A stretch of 64,000 bases of DNA from Sphingobacterium mizutaii (GTDB lineage Bacteria > Bacteroidota > Bacteroidia > Sphingobacteriales > Sphingobacteriaceae), in assembly GCF_900187125.1 (NCBI RefSeq), contig NZ_LT906468.1, positions 3,658,001-3,722,000 of the forward strand, given 5' to 3'. This document shows positions 32,832-41,393 of the stretch, piece by piece. The translations under genes and the position numbers were made by a program. The notes beneath the pieces were generated by a model, which saw only the letters and a list, made by a program, of their open reading frames with translations, was not told where the DNA came from and did no database searches. How positions within the stretch are numbered: position 1 is the first letter of the stretch; the number at the start of each line of letters is the position of its first letter.

Positions 32832-33461
32832 CTAATAAAAAAGCTTTCCTGCAGTACTCTGTTTTACCATATCAAGGGATACTCCATCATGGAGTTCCAA
32901 TACCTTAAAACCACCAGTTGGCATAACCTCAAATACGCCCAATTCCGTTACTATTTTCTTCACACATTTCACACCAGTCAGGGGCAATGTACAGCTTGGC
33001 AACAACTTAGATTCTCCAGCTTTATTGACATGTTGCATGGCAACGATAATATTCTCGGCGCTTGCCACTAAATCCATGGCACCACCCATTCCTTTCACCA
33101 TCTTACCGGGAATCTTCCAGTTGGCGATATCGCCATTTTCGGAAACCTCCATGGCACCAAGGATGGTTAAGTCGATCTTACGGGAACGGATCATGCCGAA
33201 ACTCATTGCTGAATCAAAGAATGCCGATCCTGGTAAAGTAGTAATGGTTTGCTTGCCGGCATTGATATAGTCAGCATCTTCTTCTCCTTCAAAAGGAAAA
33301 GGCCCCATACCCAACAAGCCATTTTCACTTTGCAAAACCACATTGATATTGTCTGGGATATAATTTGCCACCAAGGTTGGAATCCCAATGCCGAGGTTCA
33401 CATAATATCCATCTTTTATTTCCTTAGCAATTCGCTTTGCTATTCCAAATTTATCCAACAT
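32832..33461 (-). CDS. scoB: 3-oxoacid CoA-transferase subunit B
   Basis: Beta subunit of a succinyl-CoA:3-ketoacid (or acetoacetate) CoA-transferase. The 209-residue protein carries the catalytic Glu46 in VVLQSENGLLGMGPFP, and GGAMDLVASAENIIVAMQH and PLTGVKCVKKIVTELGVFEV are family signatures. The usual length is kept. It is the last gene of scoA-thiolase-scoB, starting 3 bp after the thiolase stop, and is closed by the terminator downstream. Direction (ketone-body use or acetoacetyl-CoA formation) cannot be told from sequence. Confidence 0.93.
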   Translation of the reverse strand: MLDKFGIAKRIAKEIKDGYYVNLGIGIPTLVANYIPDNINVVLQSENGLLGMGPFPFEGEEDADYINAGKQTITTLPGSAFFDSAMSFGMIRSRKIDLTILGAMEVSENGDIANWKIPGKMVKGMGGAMDLVASAENIIVAMQHVNKAGESKLLPSCTLPLTGVKCVKKIVTELGVFEVMPTGGFKVLELHDGVSLDMVKQSTAGKLFY

Positions 33462-33464
33462 AGG

Positions 33465-34643
33465 TTAAATCTTTTTGAGGATCATGGCACTTGCTCCACC
33501 ACCACCATTACAGATGGCAGCAAGTCCTAATTGACCATTCTCCTGATGTAATACACTAGTTAAAGTAACGATGATCCGAGCGCCGGAACAACCCAATGGA
33601 TGCCCCAAGGAAACCGCACCACCATATACGTTCATCTGGTCTTCGGAGATGTCCAATAGCTTAGCATTTGCCAAGGCAACTACCGAAAAGGCCTCATTGA
33701 ATTCAAAATAATCGATATCGTCTACCGTCAGTCCCACCTTCTGCAACACTTTTTGTGTAGCCGCAGTAGGTGTAGTGGTAAACCATTCGGGAGATTGTTC
33801 TGCATCAGCATAGGCAACGGCCTCAGCTAAAGGTTTGATACCAAGTTCCATTACTTTCTCTTCACTCATCAGGATAACCGCCGCCGCACCATCGCTTAAA
33901 GTAGAGGCATTGGCAGCAGTGATCGTTCCATCGGTTTTGAAGGAAGCCCTCAATTGGCTCACCTTTTCAAAATTGATATTCTTGAATTCCTCATCCTCAT
34001 CCACCAACACGGTACCCTTCCTGGATTTCACTTCAACAGGAACCACCTCATTCTTGAATTTTCCAGTCTCCCAGGCGATCTTACTGCGGGTATAGGATTG
34101 AATCGCATATTCATCCTGATCGGCCCTACTGATCTCGTATTTCTCTGCACAGAGCTCACCACAATTTCCCATCGCTTGTTCCGAGTACACATCCGTCAAA
34201 CCATCTTTTTGGATACCATCGGTTAACTTCTGGTCACCGTATTTGGCACCCCATCTCGCTGCAGTATCATAGAAAGGCACTTGGCTCATGTTCTCCATCC
34301 CACCAGCGATCACAACCTGCGCATCTCCCAATAGAATCTGTTGTACGCCTATTGAAATGGCTTTCATACCGCTAGCACAGACCTTATTGATGGTAGTTGC
34401 CGGTACATGATCAGGGAGCTCAGCAAACTTAGAAGCTTGTCTAGCAGGCGCTTGCCCCAGATTAGCCTGAAGCACCGAGCCCATATAGACTTCGTCCACA
34501 TGGTGCTTCTCCAATTTAATTTCGTCCATTACAGCTTTGATCACGGTAGCTCCCAATTCTGTTGAGGAAACAGTAGCCAAGGATGATCCAAAACTTCCCA
34601 TTGCTGTTCTCTTAGCAGCAACGATATATACTTTTTTACTCAT
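33465..34643 (-). CDS. atoB: Acetyl-CoA C-acetyltransferase (thiolase)
   Basis: Interconverts two acetyl-CoA and acetoacetyl-CoA. From the ATG at 34643 the protein has 392 residues, standard for biosynthetic or degradative thiolase II; upstream in-frame codons lie inside scoA. Catalytic Cys89 lies in INKVCASGMKA, the His in EFNEAFS...GGAVSLGHPLGCSGARI, and the second Cys near the C-terminus in CNGGGGASA. Its start overlaps the scoA stop by 8 bp (ATGAGTAA), showing translational coupling. Insertion of a thiolase between the two transferase subunits makes one acetoacetate-to-acetyl-CoA unit. Confidence 0.93.
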   Translation of the reverse strand: MSKKVYIVAAKRTAMGSFGSSLATVSSTELGATVIKAVMDEIKLEKHHVDEVYMGSVLQANLGQAPARQASKFAELPDHVPATTINKVCASGMKAISIGVQQILLGDAQVVIAGGMENMSQVPFYDTAARWGAKYGDQKLTDGIQKDGLTDVYSEQAMGNCGELCAEKYEISRADQDEYAIQSYTRSKIAWETGKFKNEVVPVEVKSRKGTVLVDEDEEFKNINFEKVSQLRASFKTDGTITAANASTLSDGAAAVILMSEEKVMELGIKPLAEAVAYADAEQSPEWFTTTPTAATQKVLQKVGLTVDDIDYFEFNEAFSVVALANAKLLDISEDQMNVYGGAVSLGHPLGCSGARIIVTLTSVLHQENGQLGLAAICNGGGGASAMILKKI

Positions 34644-35358
34644 TATCTTCTCTTTTTCTAACCGTTCTTTGTTCAATTCTCTTTTCATACTTCGCTCCTT
34701 GGAAAATCTTGTTTACAAAAATTCCTGGAGTATGAATATGGTTAGGATCCAATTCGCCCACCTCAACTAATTCTTCCACCTCGGCGATGGTAATCTTACC
34801 ACACATAGCGACAGCATGGTTAAAGTTCTGTGCCGTTCCGCGGTAAACCAAGTTACCTGCTGTATCGCCTTTCCATGCTTTTACCAAGGCATAATCCGGT
34901 TCAAAGGCATATTCCATTAAGTAATCTTTCTCTACCCCATGGAAAGTAAACCTTCTTACTTCTTTACCCTCTGCCACTTCGGTCCCTACTCCGGCTGGCG
35001 TAAAAATTACAGGTAGTCCATATCCACCAGCCATCAAGCGCGTGGCCAAAGTTCCTTGTGGAACCAAGTCTACTTCCAACTCTCCACTCAACATCTGTCT
35101 TTCAAATTCTGCATTCTCACCTACATAGGATGCAATCATTTTTTTGATCTGCTTATTCTGCAGCAACAGGCCCAAACCGAAATCATCCACCCCTGCATTG
35201 TTACTGATGCAAGTGAGGTTTGTGACCCTCTTATCCAGCAAAGCCGAAATAAGGTTTTCAGGAATCCCACACAGCCCAAAACCACCTAGGGAGATGGTCA
35301 TGCCATCCTGAATACCCTCAATAGCTTGCTGCGCATTAGATACTGTCTTATTAATCAT
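34636..35358 (-). CDS. scoA: 3-oxoacid CoA-transferase subunit A
   Basis: Alpha subunit of the CoA-transferase. The 240 residues have the nucleotide-binding opening NAQQAIEGIQDGMTISLGGFGLCGIPENLISAL (GGFGLCG), then CISNNAGVDDFGLGLLL and ELEVDLVPQGTLATRLMAGGYGLPVIFTPAGVGTEVAEGKEV, all typical of the family. First gene of the operon; the promoter must lie in the 455-bp AT-rich gap upstream (35359-35813), where I see no strong -7 element on the minus strand. Confidence 0.93.
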   Translation of the reverse strand: MINKTVSNAQQAIEGIQDGMTISLGGFGLCGIPENLISALLDKRVTNLTCISNNAGVDDFGLGLLLQNKQIKKMIASYVGENAEFERQMLSGELEVDLVPQGTLATRLMAGGYGLPVIFTPAGVGTEVAEGKEVRRFTFHGVEKDYLMEYAFEPDYALVKAWKGDTAGNLVYRGTAQNFNHAVAMCGKITIAEVEELVEVGELDPNHIHTPGIFVNKIFQGAKYEKRIEQRTVRKREDNE

Positions 35359-35691
35359 ATCTGTACATTGCGTTATTTCCCCAATCGGGAATAAATAAAT
35401 CTTTTAGAGCTTAGGACAACCAAATAATTATCTAAAAATCAATCAGTTGATAAAATATTTTTTGGAATAAAATTTATTTATGTCCTGAAGTTTATAATCA
35501 TGATAAATTTAACGAAATTATCTTAAACCTCTAATTATTAAGAACTTTTACAATTCTATAAACTAGAATTGGGTATTATTCAATACTTAGCAGTAAACAG
35601 GAAGGTATTTTACAAATGATGGAACAGTTTTAGGAATTGGATTAGAGATTACAAAATCCCCGCCCAATTTAATCGGAAAGATAAATAATTA

Positions 35692-35706
35692 TTAACCCCA
35701 GGTTAA
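35692..35706. promoter_or_regulatory. Dyad TTAACC-CCA-GGTTAA in the scoA/coiled-coil gene divergent region
   Basis: A perfect 6-bp inverted repeat with a 3-bp spacer in the gap between divergent genes. It is 334 bp upstream of scoA and 108 bp upstream of the plus-strand gene. It could be an operator; there is no further support. Confidence 0.3.
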
Positions 35707-35753
35707 TCAAATAAATAGATTAGTGTATTATTGAATCAATTTCTAGAATTTCT

Positions 35754-35783
35754 TTTGTAATTCTAATTAAATTGCTAAACTTG
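35754..35783 (+). promoter_or_regulatory. Candidate promoter TTTG-N18-TAAACTTG
   Basis: A -33 TTTG (35754-35757) and near-consensus -7 TAAACTTG (35776-35783, one mismatch to TAnnTTTG). The predicted start near 35790 lies after an upstream in-frame ATG at 35772, supporting the start codon at 35814. Confidence 0.45.
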
Positions 35784-35813
35784 ACTCTTAAAGCAAGAAA
35801 TATACCATATACT

Positions 35814-36401
35814 ATGCGATTATTATCACTCTTTTTACTGTTTTGGGTATCTAGTTCAACCCTATTTGGACAGACCCTACAACAAAAACTGAAAACGGCT
35901 CCTCTAGACAGCCAATTCGTCTATTTGAATTTGCAATCTAGAAACCAAGACAAGGACTTTAAGATTATCCGTAAGACTAATCTTGACATCATCCGTCAAA
36001 ATGTGAAAGACTCCTTGAGCATTTATAAAAAGCAAATTTCTGGTTTGAAAGGCGACGCATCTTCTACCGAAGGAAGCCTGCAAACCCTGCAAGATTCTGT
36101 AACGAATCTATCTGCTGCTTTACAAACTGAACAACAAAAAACCGATAGCATTTCCTTCTTGGGGATCCAGTTCTCCAAGAGCTCTTACCATACCATGGTA
36201 TGGGTAATCATCATTGTGCTAGCGATTGCTTTATTTGGAATTTTAGCGGCATTCAGAAAAGCTAAAGTTGACACCGAAGAAAGTAAAAATACCGTAGATG
36301 AACTTCAGGAAGAACTTCAAACTCTTAGAAAAAAATCTATGGAAAGAGAACAACTCCTAAAACGTCAATTATTGGACGAACAGCTGAAAAGGAACTCTTA
36401 A
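35814..36401 (+). CDS. Exported coiled-coil protein with one membrane helix, unknown function
   Basis: I do not recognise the family by function. From the ATG at 35814 it has 195 residues: signal peptide (1-20, TLFGQ), a mostly helical region with heptad-like pattern (about 35-115, KDSLSIYKKQISGLKGDASSTEGSLQTLQDSVTNLSAALQTEQQKTDS), one membrane helix (about 128-150, MVWVIIIVLAIALFGILAAF) and a strongly charged cytoplasmic coiled coil to the end (VDELQEELQTLRKKSMEREQLLKRQ). This topology is frequent among Bacteroidota conserved membrane proteins. It is transcribed alone and closed by a terminator; a scaffold or tether role is only a guess. Confidence 0.75.
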   Translation: MRLLSLFLLFWVSSSTLFGQTLQQKLKTAPLDSQFVYLNLQSRNQDKDFKIIRKTNLDIIRQNVKDSLSIYKKQISGLKGDASSTEGSLQTLQDSVTNLSAALQTEQQKTDSISFLGIQFSKSSYHTMVWVIIIVLAIALFGILAAFRKAKVDTEESKNTVDELQEELQTLRKKSMEREQLLKRQLLDEQLKRNS

Positions 36402-36468
36402 TTAGACGATAGACATAAGACAACAGACTTAAGACGATGTTCTTGGTTGTTTGAGGTCTTGAAATAAT

Positions 36469-36506
36469 AAAAAAGCAGTGTTAACAGACGTTAACACTGC
36501 TTTTTT
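36469..36506 (+). terminator. Intrinsic terminator after the coiled-coil protein gene
   Basis: GCAGTGTTAAC and GTTAACACTGC pair perfectly around AGAC (36486-36489), with an A run before and six T after. Confidence 0.92.
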
Positions 36507-36595
36507 GGTTTAAAATCATATTTTATTCAGAATCCTGTAACATAACAAGCTAATTTCTGACTAATTACTCAGGTTAAACCTAAAGCCTAAGGAGC

Positions 36596-37510
36596 ATGAA
36601 GAGTTACTTCAATTTGCAGTTCAAGATTATCTGTAGATCCATGAAAGATTTCGGACTGCCTTGGCTATTGATTTTCCCTTCAATATTATTGGTCTATACT
36701 GCTCTTTTCTACTTACTTCAATTATATCCATACTGGGCCGCCTATTTAATTTTCCTATTGAACTTTCAGGCCTTATTTAGCCTTGCTGAATACAACCGAA
36801 ATGATTTTCTGAAGTTGACCTTCAATAACTTAGATTATTACCTGATTAGGATGCTAGAAAACCTCATCATCAGCTTGGGTACGGTCATCCTGTTTATCCT
36901 ACATGCTAAATTTGATTTGGCACTTTTGCTTTTAGCCATCGGTATCCTTTTCGTCTTCGTATCGACAAACAGCCTTTGGTCTAGAACCATTCCTACCCCA
37001 TTCAAGAAATATCCATTTGAATTTATTATCGGATTCCGCAAGACCTGGCTTCTCCTTTTGATACTTTATGTACTAGCCTATATTGGCTTGGCTTATGGCA
37101 ATCAAAACCTTGCGCTTTTCTGTATGTTCTGTATTTGCATCTGCACCAGCTTATATTATCAGGTTATTGAACCAAACCTTATCCTTTGGAACCAAAACCG
37201 AAAACCTGTTGCCTTCTTAAATCACAAATTCAAACGGGGCATATTTCAATTAAGCCTATTATTATTGCCAATCCTGATTCCACTTGTTGCGCTCTTCCCT
37301 CATGACATCAGCAAAGCACTTATTGTGTGGGGACTAGGCCTATTTTTGATACCCTTTGTGATCAGTCTCAAATATGCAGTCTTCCCCAGAAAGGTCAATG
37401 TTGCTGAGGGTGTCATCCTAGGCTTATGCCTGATGTTTTATCCATTGGTATTGTTCATCATCCCTTACTATTATTTCAAAGCAATCCAAAACTTAAAAAC
37501 TGTACAATGA
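36596..37510 (+). CDS. Multi-helix membrane protein, probable ABC transporter permease
   Basis: A 304-residue protein with about 8 predicted helices and no signal peptide. No strong family signature is visible. Its stop overlaps the start of an ABC ATPase gene in an ATGA junction, so the two are translationally coupled and most likely form one type 2 (export-type) ABC system. The opening FKIICRSMKDFGLPWLLIFPSILLVYTALFYLL resembles small integral permeases of Bacteroidota two-gene ABC exporters. Substrate unknown. Confidence 0.72.
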   Translation: MKSYFNLQFKIICRSMKDFGLPWLLIFPSILLVYTALFYLLQLYPYWAAYLIFLLNFQALFSLAEYNRNDFLKLTFNNLDYYLIRMLENLIISLGTVILFILHAKFDLALLLLAIGILFVFVSTNSLWSRTIPTPFKKYPFEFIIGFRKTWLLLLILYVLAYIGLAYGNQNLALFCMFCICICTSLYYQVIEPNLILWNQNRKPVAFLNHKFKRGIFQLSLLLLPILIPLVALFPHDISKALIVWGLGLFLIPFVISLKYAVFPRKVNVAEGVILGLCLMFYPLVLFIIPYYYFKAIQNLKTVQ

Positions 37511-38184
37511 TAGAAGTAATAAACCTAGGAAAATCCTATGGCGCCAAAGCTGTACTCAAGCTTATCAATGTAATCTTTGAGCCTGGAAAGGTATATGGTC
37601 TTGTCGGAGAAAATGGCTCTGGGAAAACTACATTCTTCAGATGCTTGGCGGAAATGGAGGATTACGAAGGAAAAATCAAGACAAGCTATAAGGAAATCAA
37701 GAACCACCTTGGATTTTTAACGGCTGAACCTTATTTCTTACCAAAGATTACCGGAGAAGAGCATATCTATCTCATGGCAGATGCTCGGAAAATTAAGCTG
37801 GAAAACCTTCAGGAAAAGAATATTTTTAAGCTACCTTTAAAGGAATATATCAGCCAATACTCCACTGGGATGAAAAAGAAATTGGCGATCATGGCAGTCC
37901 TCTTTCAGCAGAATGATTTCATCATCTTGGATGAACCTTTTAATGGTATCGATCTGGAGAGTTCAATCATACTGGAGGAAATCATCAAGATGCTCAAGGA
38001 CAAAGGAAAAACCATCCTTATATCCTCACATATTTTTTCAACTCTCAAAAATAGTTGTGATGTGATTTATCAGATTGAAAATGGGCAGTTCTCCGAGCCT
38101 TATGCTCCATCCAATTTTGGAGACTTGGAAGAAGCCATGAAAAATAAAATTCTACAGAATCACTTCAACAATTTTTCTCTCTAA
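37507..38184 (+). CDS. ABC transporter ATP-binding protein
   Basis: A 225-residue nucleotide-binding domain starting at the ATG that overlaps the permease stop. Walker A is GENGSGKTTF (about 34-43), the signature YSTGMKKKLAI is a variant of LSGGQ (SxG present), Walker B is DFIILDEPFNGID and the switch His lies in ILISSHIF. The Q-loop falls near GFLTAEPYFLPK. This variant signature is common in the CcmA/BcrA export subfamily. It is the second gene of a two-gene operon. Confidence 0.9.
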   Translation: MIEVINLGKSYGAKAVLKLINVIFEPGKVYGLVGENGSGKTTFFRCLAEMEDYEGKIKTSYKEIKNHLGFLTAEPYFLPKITGEEHIYLMADARKIKLENLQEKNIFKLPLKEYISQYSTGMKKKLAIMAVLFQQNDFIILDEPFNGIDLESSIILEEIIKMLKDKGKTILISSHIFSTLKNSCDVIYQIENGQFSEPYAPSNFGDLEEAMKNKILQNHFNNFSL

Positions 38185-38593
38185 GGTTTCGAAAGCCTAG
38201 CTAAAACAAAAACACGCCATTTTCTTTTGACCTCATTCGAGACATATTCGGAAAATTCCGAAAATGGATAGAATATTATTAAAGGCTTTCCCGAACATGC
38301 CTCGAATGATTCTCGAATATAGTCAGGATATCAACCTTAAGAATAGTTGTAAAATTGTTCCGATAAAGCAATATTATGAAATAAGCAAAAACTTAATTCC
38401 TAAATATATCAATAAGGCTGCATTTGTTTAATTCTAATTCTGAACGATCAGTGAAGAATCTGTACGGTTCTCCCACCTTGATCGTGTCATTCTGCACCGA
38501 AGGTGCAGGAACCGTTCGCCAATATATTCACATGGTTTGTATGGTTTCCTCATCTTACGATTTCTATGACGAGGAAATTTGACGATTTTGGTA

Positions 38594-38757
38594 GGGGCGT
38601 ATCGCATACGCCCGCCGCATAGTTCCCAAAAAGAATGTCAGCCTTCAGGCTGAATAAATCCCATTAATTCCTGCAAAATTTAATAGAAATAGTTTGCTCA
38701 TCTTACGATTCGCAATGACACAATCCTCCTAAAAAAACAAAAATAGATTCTTCGTTA
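38594..38757 (-). repeat. Dispersed intergenic repeat, copy B (inverted relative to copy A)
   Basis: It shares an exact 59-base core (38644-38702) with copy A at 32588-32646 in reverse orientation. Inside is the hairpin TCAGCC-TTCA-GGCTGA (38638-38653), and the end carries the GCATACGCC motif. Confidence 0.9.
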
Positions 38758-39210
38758 CTTTTGAAGCCCAAAAGTAACCAAAAGGCTTCGGCCCATTTAA
38801 GGTGGCTTTTCGCACGGCCTCCCGCACATGGATAGAATGCCTTGTTGTCGGGAATATCTTTCAATAGACCATCCCAGTAAAAGGGATGATCTATTGAAAG
38901 CATTCCAAGGCCAATCCCATCGCACAGGCATCGGCATTCTTTCCATTTTTCCGCCACTGGAAATGAGCCGGAGGCTAAAGGACTTCCTGCGGAAGGATGG
39001 TTGTTTGTTAATTATCCAAACCCCTAGCGGGGGTGGAATCTTTATAGAAAATCAAATCGTAAAACGGACAACCCCCAGCAGGGCTGGAATATTTTTCTAT
39101 ACCCTTTTTGTGTCACCCTGAGAAGTAAAAATTTGGGCTAAATTTATTGGAAGGTGATGACAGCATGTTGGCAATGAAAATCTATTAGCTCTTTTGTTTT
39201 TTAAATATAG

Positions 39211-39361
39211 AACCCCATTTGGGGTTCCATTATTTTAGCAGATCTGGCACGTTAGCCTGGAAGTCGCGCAAAAACGATGTTCGATTAATCGAACATCGTT
39301 TTTGCATTACCCCTTTATTGTTTGCCATCCATGCTAAAATAATACATCCCCGCAGGGGATG
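39211..39361. repeat. Nested palindromic element with a perfect 38-bp core
   Basis: The core at 39268-39305 is a perfect, loop-free palindrome (GCAAAAACGATGTTCGAT, then TA, then its complement). It is centred within outer inverted repeats ATTATTTTAGC (39229-39239) and GCTAAAATAAT (39333-39343), whose centre coincides with the core to half a base. Small hairpins flank both sides: AACCCC-ATTT-GGGGTT (39211-39226) and CATCCCC-GCA-GGGGATG (39345-39361). This looks like a small non-coding mobile element (MITE-like) or a cruciform-forming repeat. Confidence 0.75.
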
Positions 39362-39529
39362 AATGGCGGAAAAAATATTCTTCTGGAAAGGAAATATAGG
39401 TCTAAACACCTAGAAACACAGATTTAACAAACCTGTCCATTGGTAGGGCACCGAAGGGTCTCGAAACTATCCACAATCATTAAAAATGGTTTGTTCATCT
39501 TACGATTCACAATGACCCAATCCTCCCAC

Positions 39530-39560
39530 AAAAAAAGCAGCAATCATTGGATTGCTGCTT
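39530..39560 (-). terminator. Intrinsic terminator after the M14 peptidase pair
   Basis: AAGCAGCAAT (39535-39544) and ATTGCTGCTT (39551-39560) pair around CATTGG. On the minus strand a T run follows. Confidence 0.88.
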
Positions 39561-39598
39561 CAAGGTATAAACCGATTTGTAAATTGTTGCTGTTTTGA

Positions 39599-41380
39599 TT
39601 AGGACTTATTCGCTGCGTCCTTCAGATTATATTCAAGGTATCCACCTTTAGGGCTGTCCACGATCAGCTTCGCTGAACTTGGATTCCCTTTTACGATCCA
39701 TCTGACTTTCACGGAACTCATACCATCAATAGTAGGTACTTCGATTTGCTGTGGCTGATATTTTTGCTCTAGCGTTTCATTGAAGTCCGCGTTCAACACC
39801 TGCATCCCTGTTACCACCTGGGCACCTTCTAATCGGATATGGTTAGGGCGTTCTATCTTATGTCTCACATCATGGTCTGAGTGTGTAGGCACAATCCTCG
39901 TATTCCAAATGGTCGCATTCACTTCATATAAGTTACCGCCCAGAGGTTTGATACTGGATTCCATTACCTCCAATTTAGGCATGTGGTAGGCATGGTAAAT
40001 GGTAAATGCCGCATTTCGGTGTGCATCTTCCATCAACAAGAAGCCTGGGTGGTTACGGGTATAGTTTTTCTTGGCTCCACCAATCTCGATTTTGCCATAT
40101 TGTGGATGGTCAAATTCCTTCCATGGCACATAAGCATCACCGAACATCAATAGCTTATCAAACTCATAATACTCATCACTATTCCTTAACCCACCTTCTG
40201 ATTTTTCATTGAATAGCTTATAGGTAGTCATCAATTCGTTGGAGAAGGTAAAGATACCTCGTGTTAAGGCCAAGAAATCGATCTCGCCACCAAACACGGT
40301 ATAAAGATCTTTATGGATGACGATATAATCATAGCCCGGCAACATCTTCTCTCCAGTCTGACCTAAGGCATCATATACCTGAACGTCTTTCCTAGAATAG
40401 AATCTTTCATCATCCGCAGCACCAGGTCCCCGAAGGATCATACCGCCAAAGTTGTGGTAAGACTGTGCACCGGCAATATTAGGATGGGAATAGATAAATT
40501 TCTTGACGGCTTGGGTTTCAGGCAAAGTTCCTGGATAGTATAAGGCACCTCCCTGTACATAATTTGGCTGCCAGTTCCATCCCCAGTCACGGTTCGGGTC
40601 ATAGGTACCAGTGATATCTTCGTTGACCAAACCATCACCATCATTGTCGATCCCTTCAAATCCCAACATCTCATATTCACCCACCTCACCTGGTTTTACC
40701 ATCAGCATGCGGTTAGGATTTTCCGGATCTGCTTTGAATCTACCGGTCTTGGACTTGCGGCGCATCATTACAATTTCGCCATCGCCATCCAAATCATCAT
40801 ACAGATCTTCTGCTACCAGTCCGTCACCATCGTTATCAAACGGTCGACGGCCAGTCCTCGAAGAGTGCATGGTGTTCGGTTGATAAATAAAGTATTCGCG
40901 AGAATCGGGGTTGATCGTAGGTGCAATATAGAACACCTTATCCTTTAACAATTCCTTGATAAAGGGAACTGTATTATAGTTCTCCAATAGGTACCAAGCG
41001 GTATACATGGAAATCTCAGAACCTTGCAACTCATTGGCATGGATGTTACCATCGATCCACATTGCAGGCTTCCTTTCGGGTTGCCCTTGCTTGAAATCCG
41101 TTACGGTCAGGACAAAGATGTCTCTGCCTTCATAACTTTTTCCGATAGATTCATATTTAATAAGGTCGGGATAAGCTTTCTGCAGATCCTTGTAGAACTG
41201 TTCCATTTGTTTAAGGTCATGGTACCGGCTCCAATTCATCTGAACTTTAGGATTGGAGGGCGACCCTACTGCCCGGAGGCCAGCGATCTCTTTGCTGACA
41301 TCGTCGTTTTTCTTTTGGGCAAATGCTGCCGAAACACTCAGTGCTAAGGCAAGTGATAATATTTTATATGATAGTCTCAT
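39599..41380 (-). CDS. M14-family zinc carboxypeptidase with EF-hand-like inserts
   Basis: Secreted carboxypeptidase-like enzyme of 593 residues: signal peptide (1-21, SAAFAQ), then an M14 catalytic domain (about 50-390). Zinc ligands are H114 and E117 (IHANE) and H309 (SYHNFGG); the catalytic Glu is E382 (TFSNELMT). Calcium-binding-like loops interrupt the domain (FDNDGDGLVAEDLYDDLDGDGEI, about 181-202, and IDNDGDGLVNEDITG, about 244-258). A C-terminal beta domain (about 450-593) follows. It is encoded 13 bp after a related gene, so the two form one unit. Substrate is unknown. Confidence 0.9.
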   Translation of the reverse strand: MRLSYKILSLALALSVSAAFAQKKNDDVSKEIAGLRAVGSPSNPKVQMNWSRYHDLKQMEQFYKDLQKAYPDLIKYESIGKSYEGRDIFVLTVTDFKQGQPERKPAMWIDGNIHANELQGSEISMYTAWYLLENYNTVPFIKELLKDKVFYIAPTINPDSREYFIYQPNTMHSSRTGRRPFDNDGDGLVAEDLYDDLDGDGEIVMMRRKSKTGRFKADPENPNRMLMVKPGEVGEYEMLGFEGIDNDGDGLVNEDITGTYDPNRDWGWNWQPNYVQGGALYYPGTLPETQAVKKFIYSHPNIAGAQSYHNFGGMILRGPGAADDERFYSRKDVQVYDALGQTGEKMLPGYDYIVIHKDLYTVFGGEIDFLALTRGIFTFSNELMTTYKLFNEKSEGGLRNSDEYYEFDKLLMFGDAYVPWKEFDHPQYGKIEIGGAKKNYTRNHPGFLLMEDAHRNAAFTIYHAYHMPKLEVMESSIKPLGGNLYEVNATIWNTRIVPTHSDHDVRHKIERPNHIRLEGAQVVTGMQVLNADFNETLEQKYQPQQIEVPTIDGMSSVKVRWIVKGNPSSAKLIVDSPKGGYLEYNLKDAANKS

Positions 41381-41393
41381 TTCTTAGCAGATT

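Larger units (their letters stand above)
38185..39598. repeat. Gene-free 1.4-kb block of dispersed repeats and hairpins
   Basis: Between two convergent transcription units lies 1414 bp without a supported gene. Components seen: three copies of a CATCTTACGATTC-type motif (38551-38570, 38699-38719, 39496-39516, the last two differing by one base); copy B of the rhaT-upstream repeat; a REP-like GCGTATCGCATACGCC palindrome at 38597-38612; paired AACCCC...GGGG units (39018-39051 and 39069-39101); a 38-bp palindrome with flanking hairpins (39211-39361); and a terminator at the right end. The mixture resembles mosaic repeat deposits rather than decayed genes. Confidence 0.85.

Noticed and set aside
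38703-38957. Possible small minus-strand gene (84 codons)
   Set aside because: It lies within repeat DNA, begins in a repeat and contains repeat-derived sequence (ending GGLCHCES); no signal, domain or promoter supports it.
38185-39598. CRISPR array
   Set aside because: Repeats are few, of unequal length and spacing, and differ in sequence; there are no regular spacers or cas genes.
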